Of a stretch of DNA of 64,000 nucleotides, positions 44,423 through 51,927 are shown piece after piece. Positions within the stretch are counted from its first letter, which is position 1; the number at the start of each line of letters is the position of its first letter. The translations under genes were made by a program, and so were the position numbers. This stretch comes from Streptomyces sp. NBC_01549 (GTDB lineage Bacteria; Actinomycetota; Actinomycetes; Streptomycetales; Streptomycetaceae), in the NCBI RefSeq assembly GCF_026339955.1, contig NZ_JAPEPW010000001.1:7337001-7401000 (forward strand), given 5' to 3'. Below the pieces are notes generated by a model. That model was not told the origin of the DNA and ran no database searches. It saw only the letters and a list, made by a program, of their open reading frames with translations.

Positions 44423-45016
44423 GTGAGCATTCGAGTCGGTATCGATGAGCTGCAGTCGGCCGGGTTCCCCATGGGTGGTGAGCCGCTCGTCGCGCTGGAC
44501 CTGGCCGACACGCTGATGACGGTGACCGAACCGGCTACAGACCTCATCGGCAGCCGGGAGGCCTCCGCGACCTGGTGGTCTCTGCAGTCCGGAAGCCTGC
44601 CGCCAGGGCCCGTACCCGACGCCGCGGCCGTACGTCGGCTGCGTGCGGCGATCCGCGACGTCCTGGACAGTCATCTCGAGGGTCGCGCCGCGCGGCCCAC
44701 TTCGGTGGACGACATCAACGCCGCCGCCGCGGCGGCTCCCGTGAGTCCTCGTCTGGTCGTGACGGCCGACGGCCCCCGAGGCGAGAGGCGCTGGCACACC
44801 GAACACGGCGGGAATGCCGCGTTGGCCGCCATCGCCGCGGAGGCCGTCGGGCTCCTCGCCGACAGTGAACGGCTCCAGCTCCTGCGCCGCTGTGCCAACC
44901 CGGCCTGTTCGATGCTCTTCCTCGCCGAGAACAAGCGGCGCAAGTGGTGCACCAGCAACATCTGCGGCAACCGCGCACGGGTCGCCCGCCACTACGAGCG
45001 AACCCACACCGATTGA
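44423..45016 (+). CDS. CGNR zinc-finger (ABATE-domain) regulator
   Basis: 197 residues if started at GTG 44423. The frame is open from ATG 44339, but the extra 28 codons have A/T third positions unlike the rest, and no ribosome site. The N-terminal ABATE-like stress-sensing part includes GEPLVALDLADTLMTV and AAVRRLRAAIRDVLDSHLEG. The C-terminal zinc finger reads RRCANPACSMLFLAENKRR, then WCTSNICGNRARVARHYER, i.e. C-x4-C...C-x4-CGNR, as in the CGNR family of putative transcription factors. The divergent DUF427 gene is the likely target. Confidence 0.82.
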   Translation: MSIRVGIDELQSAGFPMGGEPLVALDLADTLMTVTEPATDLIGSREASATWWSLQSGSLPPGPVPDAAAVRRLRAAIRDVLDSHLEGRAARPTSVDDINAAAAAAPVSPRLVVTADGPRGERRWHTEHGGNAALAAIAAEAVGLLADSERLQLLRRCANPACSMLFLAENKRRKWCTSNICGNRARVARHYERTHTD

Positions 45017-45061
45017 GACGGCGGTGTCTGACACGCCGAGCGGGTACCCCGGCCCGTAGGA

Positions 45062-45337
45062 GTGCTCCTGCCTCCCCGGCTGGACGGCGGCACCACCCTC
45101 GCCGCCCGCGCTGCCCCGCAGCAAGACGATCCGGTCCAGGGCATGCCTGTCGGACCGGAAGTCGGCCTGCTCGCCATCGACTTCGCCGTCCGGCGCGGGG
45201 TCCGCGTCAGCGGAACCCTCACCGCCGACGGGCGCCACACACCGCGGATCGACGCCGACCAGGTGTACGGGAACTGCCGCTCCCCTCCCGGGAGACCAGC
45301 ACCAGCAGCCCATACCCAACCCATACCAGCCCCATGA
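45062..45337 (+). pseudogene. Pyridoxamine-phosphate-oxidase-like fragment
   Basis: The plus frame contains DDPVQGMPVGPEVGLLAIDF, AVRRGVRVSGTLTADG and IDADQVYGNC, which match the middle of flavin-binding PNPOx-like proteins fused to oxidoreductases (the family reads VGLLAIDxATRRRxRVNG ... ADQVYGNCPKYI). The match stops at YGNC, and no start precedes it. It meets a minus-strand FAD-monooxygenase fragment at about 45300, so two gene ends were joined by rearrangement. Confidence 0.6.
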
Positions 45338-45537
45338 CCAGCAACTTCAAGAGGAATCAGCTCCATGCTCGTCAGCCGTCCACCCGTCGTCCGGAGATGC
45401 TCTGCCACCCGGCGAATGTCCAGTTGTTCCAGTGTCCGGGCGCGCACCATCAACGCCCGGCTGGTCTTCGCTTCCGTGTCCGACCGACGTTTCAGCACGG
45501 TCACTTCCCGGCCGGCTTCGGCCAAGGTCGCCGGCAA
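45310..45537 (-). pseudogene. N-terminal fragment of an FAD-dependent monooxygenase
   Basis: The minus frame reads LAEAGREVTVLKRRSDTEAK, TSRALMVRARTLEQLDIRRV, AEHLRTTGGRLTSM, as in PheA/TfdB-type FAD hydroxylases, where the segment follows the GxGxxG dinucleotide fold and contains the RALMVHARTLEQLD helix. Both the preceding GxGxxG strand and the catalytic remainder are absent. Between 45538 and 45821 I see no gene. Confidence 0.65.
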
Positions 45538-45821
45538 GCAGTGGGCCGACCGAGCCTGCGCCCACCTGCGTCGCCGGTCTGAACGGCCGGCGCGGCCGCC
45601 ACCGAGCCGTGTCAGGCCGAATACGGCGGGCTGGGCCCCACTTGCCCGCTACCGCGAGACTGCCCGGCTCCTGCCCGACCTCGTCAGGGCCGCGTTACGC
45701 CACTCGCGGCGGAAGGGGTGGCGTTTCCGCCGCGTCCGATGTGCGCTACGTCTCATCCGTGGGCTGTTATCCGGGGTGCGCGGCTGGTGTCTCCATGCCG
45801 AGTCCACAACGCGAGGGAGAC

Positions 45822-46680
45822 ATGATGAACGGGATCGTCGAGGTGGTCGTCGTCGGCGGCGGCTACGGTGGTGTGACGGCGGCCAACAGCCTGGCTCGGC
45901 GCGATGGCGTGTCGGTGACCGTGGTCAATCCGCGTCCCGATTTCGTCGAGCGGATCCGCCTGCATCAGCTCGTGACCGGCTCCGATGACGCGGTCGTGGG
46001 CTTCGGTGAGGTTCTGGGCGGGAACGTCCGGCTGGTGGTCGACACCGCGACCCGGATCGACGCTGCCGAGCGCCGGGTGTCGCTGGCGGGCGGTGGCACG
46101 GTCTCCTACGACTACCTCGTCTACGCGGTGGGCAGCGGCGCCTCCGACCCCGACGTGCCCGGAGCGGCGGAGTTCGCTCATTGGGTGTCGGACCTCGAGG
46201 GGGCGGAACGACTGCGGTCGGCGCTGGATGCGACGCCCGCCTCGGCTCCGGTGACCGTGGTCGGGGCCGGCCCGACCGGCCTGGAGACCGCCGCCGAGCT
46301 GGCGGAGGCGGGCCGCAAGGTCACCCTGGTCTGCGGCAATGTGCTCGGCCCCTCCCTGCATGCCCGAGTCCGCCGCCACGATCCTGCGCCGGATCGCGGG
46401 GAAAACACCCGCTCCCGTCCGGATGTTCTTCGCCGGGCAGTGCCTCAGCCTCGGTCGGAACGAGGGCGTCACCCAGTTCTCCTACCCGAACGACAGGGTG
46501 AACGCGCTACGCATCAGCGGGCGCCCCGGTGCCGGCGTCAAGGAGATCGCCTGCCGGTTCACCCTCAACAAGTTGGTGTCCGGGGCACGCAAGGCCAGTT
46601 CCCGCGCGTCCCACGGCGACAGCACCGACCACCTGGAATCGCCTCAGCCGCAACACCGCACGACGCCGTCCAACACCTGA
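45822..46680 (+). pseudogene. NDH-2-like FAD/NAD oxidoreductase with internal deletion and frameshift
   Basis: ATG 45822 or 45825 follows GAGGGAGAC. The first 185 codons are a normal start: VEVVVVGGGYGGVTAANSLA, FVERIRLHQLVTG, YDYLVYAVGSGA, VTVVGAGPTGLETAAELAEA, VTLVCGNVLGPSLHAR. After about 46370 the homologous reading moves to another frame (ILRRIAGKTPAPVRMFFAGQ, CLSLGRNEGVTQFSYP, GRPGAGVKEIACRF), which is the C-terminal part. Roughly 100 residues between the two are missing, including the substrate/quinone-side strand. Such oxidoreductases are typical partners of ECF41 sigma factors, and an ECF41 gene follows directly. Confidence 0.8.
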
Positions 46681-46873
46681 CGCCGCAAAGCACACGCCGC
46701 GGCCTCGTAGGCCGTGGCCGGGCGCCGGGGCGCCATTCCCACCAGCCCGCCCACCCCGCGTGGCCTGATCAGTGGGGAGGCTGCTGCCGACGACCCCGTC
46801 ATCAGACCGGGTACATGTTCCACGGCCTGCTTCCGGCCCACGGGGCCGACCATGAGAGAGCGAAGCGCACGAC

Positions 46874-47770
46874 ATGAACGACCACGTCACCGACCCCGCG
46901 ACGGAGGCCTTCGTCGCCCACCGCGACCTGCTGTTCACCGTCGCCTACGAGATGCTCGGATCGGCGGCGGACGCCGAGGACGTCCTCCAGGAGGCCTGGC
47001 TGCGGTGGGTCAAGGTCGACCTGGCACAGGTGCGGGACCAGCGCGCCTACCTGGTACGGATCACGACCCGGCAAGCACTCAACCGGCTGCGCACCCTCAA
47101 ACGGCGCAAGGAGGCCTACGTCGGCCCCTGGCTGCCCGAGCCCCTGCTCACCGCGCCGGACGTGGCCGAGGACGTCGAACTGTCCGAGAACCTGTCGCTG
47201 GCACTCATGTTCATCCTCGAAACCCTCTCACCGACCGAACGCGCCGTCTTCGTGCTGCACGAGGTCTTCGACATCGGCTACGACGACATCGCGGCCGCCA
47301 TCGACAAGAGTCCCTCCGCCGCACGCCAGATCGCCTACCGCGCCCGCCAACACGTCGACGCCCGCCGGCCGCGCACACCGGCTTCCCCGGAAGAAGCCCG
47401 GGAAGCGTTGAATTCGTTCCAGCGCGCGCTCGTTACGGGGGACTTGCAGGGGTTGCTCGACGTACTCGCCCCGGACGTTGTTTTTGTCAGCGACGGCGGC
47501 GGCCTCAGGCTGGCGGCCCTGCGGCCGGTCGTCGGCGCCGACAAGGTGATCCGTTACATGGCCGGCAGTGTCGACAAGGCCGGCGGCACCCTCACCAGTG
47601 AGCCCACGACGGTCAACGGCAACCCCGGACTCATCCTGCGTCTGGACGGCGTGATCGACGGCGTGCTGGCCTTCAGCGTGGAGAACGCCCGCGCCACCGG
47701 CCTCTACTACGTCCGCAACCCCGAAAAACTCACCCGCGTTGAGTCCGAAACACCCCTCACCTCCCGCTGA
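46874..47770 (+). CDS. ECF41-family RNA polymerase sigma factor (SigJ-like)
   Basis: 298 residues. Region 2: VAHRDLLFTVAYEMLGSAAD and AEDVLQEAWLRWVKVD; region 4: LSPTERAVFVLHEVFDIGYD and SPSAARQIAYRARQHV. A C-terminal SnoaL-like domain of about 120 residues carries the regulatory motifs of ECF41 (SDGGGLRLAALRPVVG; RNPEKLTRV for the NPDKL motif). In this group the extension controls activity in place of an anti-sigma factor. Family members usually lie next to an oxidoreductase or carboxymuconolactone-decarboxylase gene; here the upstream oxidoreductase is broken. No TGTCACA-type autoregulated promoter was seen in 46681-46873. Confidence 0.92.
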   Translation: MNDHVTDPATEAFVAHRDLLFTVAYEMLGSAADAEDVLQEAWLRWVKVDLAQVRDQRAYLVRITTRQALNRLRTLKRRKEAYVGPWLPEPLLTAPDVAEDVELSENLSLALMFILETLSPTERAVFVLHEVFDIGYDDIAAAIDKSPSAARQIAYRARQHVDARRPRTPASPEEAREALNSFQRALVTGDLQGLLDVLAPDVVFVSDGGGLRLAALRPVVGADKVIRYMAGSVDKAGGTLTSEPTTVNGNPGLILRLDGVIDGVLAFSVENARATGLYYVRNPEKLTRVESETPLTSR

Positions 47771-47812
47771 CCGTCTCCCGCGACACGGCCGATCGAGGTG
47801 CGCGGTAGCGCA

Positions 47813-47875
47813 GGCGTCGCGGAACAAGCCGCTGACTGCCGCCGAGAAGCAGGCGAACCGGCTGGTCAGCCGGGA
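47813..47875 (+). mobile_element. C-terminal remnant of an IS5-type transposase
   Basis: The plus frame NKPLTAAEKQANRLVSRDRW resembles the NxxLTxAQKxxNRxLxRxRW segment near the C-terminus of IS5-family transposases. About 21 codons remain, with no other part of the element visible. Confidence 0.4.
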
Positions 47876-47898
47876 CCGGTGGGGACCTTACGGCCGTA

Positions 47899-47930
47899 GC
47901 CGGGCAGCCGCCCGCGGACGGCTGCCCGGC
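47899..47930. terminator. 12-bp hairpin terminator
   Basis: GCCGGGCAGCCG (47899-47910) and CGGCTGCCCGGC (47919-47930) with an 8-nt loop, 7 bp past the minus-strand monooxygenase stop. Confidence 0.75.
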
Positions 47931-47936
47931 GTCCAG

Positions 47937-48266
47937 TCACGCGCCGGTCGGCGCCGCCTGCTGCACGACCTCGAACGACCACAGCGTGGACCCGCTCGCC
48001 GCCGGCTTGGGGCGCTCACCACTCCCCGCGTCACCGCCCTGATGGGCCGCCTTCATGGGGCCCTCCATCCAGGCCTGGAAGGACTCCTCGTCACGCCACC
48101 GCGTGTAGACGAGGTAGCTGTCGGTGCCTTCGACGGGGCGGAGGAGTTCGAACCATTCGAACCCGTCGGAGTTCTCCACGGCATGGGCACGGGAAGCGAA
48201 GCGCTTCTCCAGTGTCTCCCGCTGCTCGGCCGGGACGGTCAGTACGTTGATCTTGACTACGCTCAT
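47937..48266 (-). CDS. Antibiotic-biosynthesis-monooxygenase (ABM) domain protein
   Basis: 109 residues from ATG 48266: MSVVKINVLTVPAEQRETLE, FASRAHAVENSDGFEWFELL, YLVYTRWRDEESFQAWMEGP and STLWSFEVVQ. This ferredoxin-like dimeric barrel, with VENSDGFEWFELLRPVEG in the middle, matches the ABM/HmoA-type small monooxygenases that act on quinones, polyketides or haem. There is no metal-binding signature. The upstream region has a 13-bp tandem repeat CTCGTGCATGACG (48308-48320 and 48321-48333). No biosynthetic partner is adjacent. Confidence 0.85.
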   Translation of the reverse strand: MSVVKINVLTVPAEQRETLEKRFASRAHAVENSDGFEWFELLRPVEGTDSYLVYTRWRDEESFQAWMEGPMKAAHQGGDAGSGERPKPAASGSTLWSFEVVQQAAPTGA

Positions 48267-48417
48267 GGCCCCATCCTGCCGCACGGCGCTCCGCGGACGA
48301 GGAGCGGCTCGTGCATGACGCTCGTGCATGACGCGATTCCGTCGGGCGCCGTCGTGCGCCCGCCGGGACGCGGCCACTCGGCGGTGCGTCGAGTGAGGAC
48401 CACCCCATCGCTGTGTG

Positions 48418-49395
48418 TCAACGACCCGGCCGCTGGTGCCGGATGCGCTGGGCGACTTCGCTGTTCTCGGTCTCCCACCACGGACGTACGAGTTCCGACG
48501 CCTGTGCCGCTCCGGGTGTGCGCGCCGCCGGGACCAGCTCCGCCTCCAGACGGCGGTCCAGTGCGACGGTCTCGGCGCGTTCGGTACGGGCCCACTGCGC
48601 CAGGATCGCGAGGAGGAAGGGCAGCGCCACCAACTCGGCGATGCCGATCATCGCGCCACCGCCGAGCTGCTGGTCATGGAGCACGTCCGGTGCCCAGGAC
48701 GGTGCGTGACGGAGGTACCAGGCCCCGGCGATGAGCGTGCCGTGTGTCATCACCACGATGCCCGGTACGGCGTCGATGATCCCGTCGAGGAACACCAGCG
48801 CCGCCCGGACCGGATGTGAACACCACCCCGGCAGCGCCTCTTCGCGGGTGAGCATCGGCAGGACGAACAGGCTTCCGGCGAGCAGCAGGTGCAGATACAT
48901 CACCTCATGCAGCCAGTCGTGGCCCAGGGCGGTCTCGAAGTACGGCGTGAAGTACACCGTCAGCTCCGTCGTGAGGACCAGAGCCGTGCTCACCAGCGGG
49001 AAAGTGAGCAGGCGTAGCAGCCGTCCGGTCAGCGCCCGCTGCACACGTTCGGCGGCGTGCTCGGGCAGGGAACGCAGTGCCAGCCGCAGTGGATCGCCCA
49101 GGGCCAGCCCGAGCGGTGCGACCAGGTCGAGGAGGACGTTCTGGACGGCGGCCGGCCAGAACAGCGCGTGGTCGTACACGGCCAGCGCGGACATCGTGGC
49201 CACGACGAGGGTGCCCAGGCCGAGCAGCGCGAAGGCGGCGACGTGCGCCATGGGCCAGGGTTCACCCCGGCGTTTCAGCCGCAGCACGCCCCAGCCGTAC
49301 AGTGCGCCCAGGGCGACGACCAGCAAGAGCGCGGGCACGTCCAGCTGCCATGAGGCGAAGAGCCGCCCCACGGTGGGCTGTGGCGGATTCTCCAT
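48418..49395 (-). CDS. CtaG-like cytochrome c oxidase assembly membrane protein
   Basis: 325 residues with about eight transmembrane helices. Family segments: WQLDVPALLLVVALGALYG, LGTLVVATMSALAVYD, WPAAVQNVLLDLVAPLGLAL, HDWLHEVMYLHLLLAGSLFV, VVMTHGTLIAGAWYL and QQLGGGAMIGIAELVALPFL, with His and Met residues in helices suited to copper handling (Caa3_CtaG family). The C-terminal 50 residues are a charged cytoplasmic tail ending VAQRIRHQRPGR. Oxidase assembly in vivo is inferred. It is divergent from the M24 peptidase gene. Confidence 0.85.
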   Translation of the reverse strand: MENPPQPTVGRLFASWQLDVPALLLVVALGALYGWGVLRLKRRGEPWPMAHVAAFALLGLGTLVVATMSALAVYDHALFWPAAVQNVLLDLVAPLGLALGDPLRLALRSLPEHAAERVQRALTGRLLRLLTFPLVSTALVLTTELTVYFTPYFETALGHDWLHEVMYLHLLLAGSLFVLPMLTREEALPGWCSHPVRAALVFLDGIIDAVPGIVVMTHGTLIAGAWYLRHAPSWAPDVLHDQQLGGGAMIGIAELVALPFLLAILAQWARTERAETVALDRRLEAELVPAARTPGAAQASELVRPWWETENSEVAQRIRHQRPGR

Positions 49396-49646
49396 CGCGT
49401 TCTACCTCCACGGCATGCCAGATCTGCCGTGGCACTCTATGCCGCGCACGACCGGCCCCGGCCCGCGCACACACCGGACTCGCCGCCGTCACACCGAGCT
49501 CATACCCAACCCACACCGAGCACGACGTGCCGACGGCCATCCGCGCGACGTTCAGGCGCTCGGGTCCGGTCTTCACCAGTTTCCGGGGCGGACGTAAGGG
49601 CGCGAATCCTGCGGCCTTGACCTGGGGCGGGGGCGTACGAATACGG

Positions 49647-49676
49647 TTGCCGGGCTGTGGGCCGGGCACCTACGGT
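49647..49676 (+). promoter_or_regulatory. Promoter of the M24 peptidase gene, probably leaderless
   Basis: TTGCCG (49647-49652), 18-bp spacer, TACGGT (49671-49676), then 7 nt to ATG 49684. No ribosome site fits between them, so the mRNA probably starts at the AUG. Confidence 0.55.
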
Positions 49677-49683
49677 CAGCCGT

Positions 49684-50373
49684 ATGGACGGTGAATCGAC
49701 GCGCGCGGCGCGGTTGCTGGGGGCTCAGGCGAGGGCGGCCGAGCTGTTCGCGGAGATCGAGTCGCGCGGGCTGGTCGCCCGTGGGGAGGGCGAGCGGGCG
49801 GTCAGCGACCGGATCCGCGATCTGGCGAACGAACTGTTCGGCACGACCCGGCACTGGCACAAGCGGATCGTGCGCTCGGGGCCGAACACACTGGTGCCGT
49901 ACAAGGAGAATCCGCCGGACCGGGTGATCGGCGCCGACGACATCGTGTTCGCCGACTTCGGGCCGATCTTCGAGGAGTACGAGGCCGACTTCGGGCGGAC
50001 GTTCGTGCTCGGCGACGATCCGGTCAAGCGGCGGCTGCGCGACGACCTGCCCGAGGTCTTCGCGGCAGGGCGCCGCTTCTTCGAGAGCGACCCGGAGATC
50101 ACCGGCAAGCAGCTGTACGCCGAGGTCGAGCGGCTGGCGGCGGACGCCGGGTGGGAGCTGGGCGGCTGGCACGCCGGGCACCTGGTCGGCGAGTTCCCGC
50201 ACGAGACCATCGACGGCGCGGACGTGGAGTCGTACATCGCGCCGGGCAACGACACCCCTCTGCGGCGCACCGACAAGGCCGGGCGCCGCTGCCACTGGAT
50301 CCTCGAGATCCATCTCGTGGACCGTGCAAGGGGGTTCGGAGGCTTCTACGAGGAGCTGCTCGACCTCGGCTGA
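49684..50373 (+). CDS. M24-family metallopeptidase-like protein (Xaa-Pro peptidase fold)
   Basis: 229 residues. The pita-bread metal ligands can be traced: VFADFGPIFEEYEADFGRTF (two Asp), WHAGHLVGEFPHE (His and following Glu) and CHWILEIHLVD (Glu). It is shorter than classical aminopeptidase P because the N-terminal domain is missing; it starts directly with an entry helix (LLGAQARAAELFAEIESRGL). This compact type occurs widely in actinobacteria. Probably a cytoplasmic metal-dependent peptidase of unknown substrate, transcribed from a leaderless promoter. Confidence 0.82.
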   Translation: MDGESTRAARLLGAQARAAELFAEIESRGLVARGEGERAVSDRIRDLANELFGTTRHWHKRIVRSGPNTLVPYKENPPDRVIGADDIVFADFGPIFEEYEADFGRTFVLGDDPVKRRLRDDLPEVFAAGRRFFESDPEITGKQLYAEVERLAADAGWELGGWHAGHLVGEFPHETIDGADVESYIAPGNDTPLRRTDKAGRRCHWILEIHLVDRARGFGGFYEELLDLG

Positions 50374-50390
50374 GCCGCCGTCACCCCTGC

Positions 50391-50618
50391 CGCGCCGAGG
50401 GCCTGGGCCACTCCGCCTTCGACCTGGCCGCGGCACTGCCGCAGGGTGGCGTTGCCCGCGACGACCACGCCGGTGGAGGCGAAGGCGCCGGTGTCGTGCT
50501 TGACGACGTCGGTGTCGGACTGGCGGACGGTGATGCGCTCGACGGTGACGTCGGGGCGGGCCCGGTCGGCGGTGACGGGTTCACGCCGCGGCAGGGCTGA
50601 TTCGAAGGTCGCGGACAT
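50391..50618 (-). pseudogene. Fragment of a xanthine-dehydrogenase-type molybdopterin subunit
   Basis: The minus frame has ATFESALPRREPVTADRA, DVTVERITVRQSDTDVVKHD and TGAFASTGVVVAGNATLRQC, resembling the segment of xanthine/aldehyde dehydrogenase large subunits that reads VRxSDTDxVxxDxGTFxSR before an Ala-rich helix. Only about 75 of some 750 residues remain, without start or active-site parts. The gene's other end is not in the window. Confidence 0.6.
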
Positions 50619-50663
50619 GACGCGGACCGTCTTCGGGCCGTACTCCCGCCCGCGCTGCATCGG

Positions 50664-50852
50664 TTGGCGCCACCGACACCTCCGTTTCCTGTTCGCCGGA
50701 GACGAGCAGCGGAGTTGTCCCGGGGGCCGATCGAGGACGGGGCGCGACCGCATCTCACGATCGACGCCTCGCACGCAGCCGGCCCGCTCCGCTCCTGGCT
50801 CGACATCAGCAGGACCCCCGCCGACCGGACCCACGAGGGCGAGACCGCCTGA
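50664..50852 (+). pseudogene. C-terminal fragment of an unrecognised gene
   Basis: The last 36 codons of this plus frame have strong G/C third positions (PHLTIDASHAAGPLRSWLD, then ISRTPADRTHEGETA) and end at TGA 50850-50852. The N-terminal part of the frame is the antisense of other sequence, and no start with a ribosome site exists. Probably a truncated tail left next to the xanthine-dehydrogenase fragment. Confidence 0.35.
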
Positions 50853-50915
50853 CGGGCCACTCTTGACAGGCGGTACTTGGCTGCACGCGCTGAGTGCCCC
50901 GCCGTGGGCCAGGGC

Positions 50916-51263
50916 CTAGATACGCAGCAGCCGTTGCGTGATCTCCCTGTACTGCCTCAGCGCGTGCCTGAGTTCGTCGGCGTGTGTCTCGGGGTCCTGG
51001 TCCTGCCAGCCCGCGTGGAGGTCACGCCGCCGTTCCGCGAGGACGCTCATCAGCTGGGCGGTGACCTCGTCGAATGCGGTCTCGGCCTCTTCCAACGCCT
51101 CCAGCGGGCTGTCGGCGAAGGTGTTGAGGGCGTGTTGAAGGTGCTGGGCGAGCTCGGCCCGCGCGTCCGAGGGGAGCAGCGGCTCCGGGCCCGGCGTACG
51201 ACGCTCGGTGGAACCGGGCTGTTTGTCCGGAGGCTGCTGGGCGCGTGACTGGTCGTACATCAT
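50916..51263 (-). CDS. Small helical hypothetical protein
   Basis: 115 residues from ATG 51263 or 51260 behind GGAAAG. A Pro/Gln-rich tail (DQSRAQQPPDKQPGSTERRT) precedes three amphipathic helices: ARAELAQHLQHALNTFADSP, LEALEEAETAFDEVTAQLMS and HADELRHALRQYREITQRLL, with alternating hydrophobic heptads suggesting a helical bundle or coiled coil. I do not recognise the family. No partner gene is obvious. Confidence 0.6.
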   Translation of the reverse strand: MMYDQSRAQQPPDKQPGSTERRTPGPEPLLPSDARAELAQHLQHALNTFADSPLEALEEAETAFDEVTAQLMSVLAERRRDLHAGWQDQDPETHADELRHALRQYREITQRLLRI

Positions 51264-51444
51264 CGTGTGCCACTTTCCTGTACGTCGTGCCGGCCGGGGC
51301 GCCCTGGGCGGGGCCGCGTCTTGCGCAGGTCCGAAGGGTGCTTCACCCGTCGGCGATCACGGCTGCCATGGTCGGTGGAGTGTGCCACCGGAGTGGCACG
51401 TGCTCCGCACCGTGCTGTCAGTCAACGCTCGGCAACTGGCCGTG

Positions 51445-51612
51445 TCAACGTGATGTCGACAGACGCGAGTTCGGGCGGCTGGGCAGGGACATGGATGGGT
51501 TGCAGGCGCCGGTGGAGCCTGGGATCCGGGCGCCGTCCAGGACGTACAGGCCGTTGTGGCCGAGGACGCGGCCGTTGTGGCCGACGGCGATTCCCGTGGG
51601 TACGCCACCCAG
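51445..51612 (-). pseudogene. C-terminal fragment of a GMC oxidoreductase
   Basis: The minus frame contains GHNGRVLGHNGLYVLDGARI and PGSTGACNPSM, the FAD-contacting end of GMC/cholesterol-oxidase-like enzymes, which normally continues TIAAVAERA. Here it runs into unrelated residues and stops at 51447-51445. The remaining 450 or so residues are absent. Confidence 0.7.
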
Positions 51613-51927
51613 CGAGCGTCAGGTCGAGGGGGATGGGCGAGCCCGTGTGGACGAGCGTGGGGGGATGGGGCTGTCCGGGTCGTTTCCGCCGACGCGGGCG
51701 GGTCCGCCCTGCTGGGACTCCAGCCATGATCTGTCGGCCGTGGATCGTGGACCTGTGCGGCCCGGGCTGTCATGGGTGGGTGAGTTCATTCGTGAGCGCT
51801 GTGCGCTCGGGTCCCTTCTCGACCGTGGGCCCTCGGTAGGTCGTCCGACCGTCCTCGCTGCCCCGCGCTCGGCTCGGACCAGGCGGGACGGGAGTGAGAA
51901 GAGCGCCGCTCGTGATCCGACCGGATA
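51613..51927. other. Gene-poor interval upstream of the LAL regulator
   Basis: No intact gene and no family match was found here. The right end contains the putative promoter region and weak ribosome site (ATAATGGTGAGCGTC context) for the regulator at 51928. Confidence 0.5.

Noticed and set aside
48308..48333. 13-bp tandem repeat as a CRISPR or integron-like element
   Set aside because: Only two adjacent copies without spacers; probably a local duplication in a promoter region.
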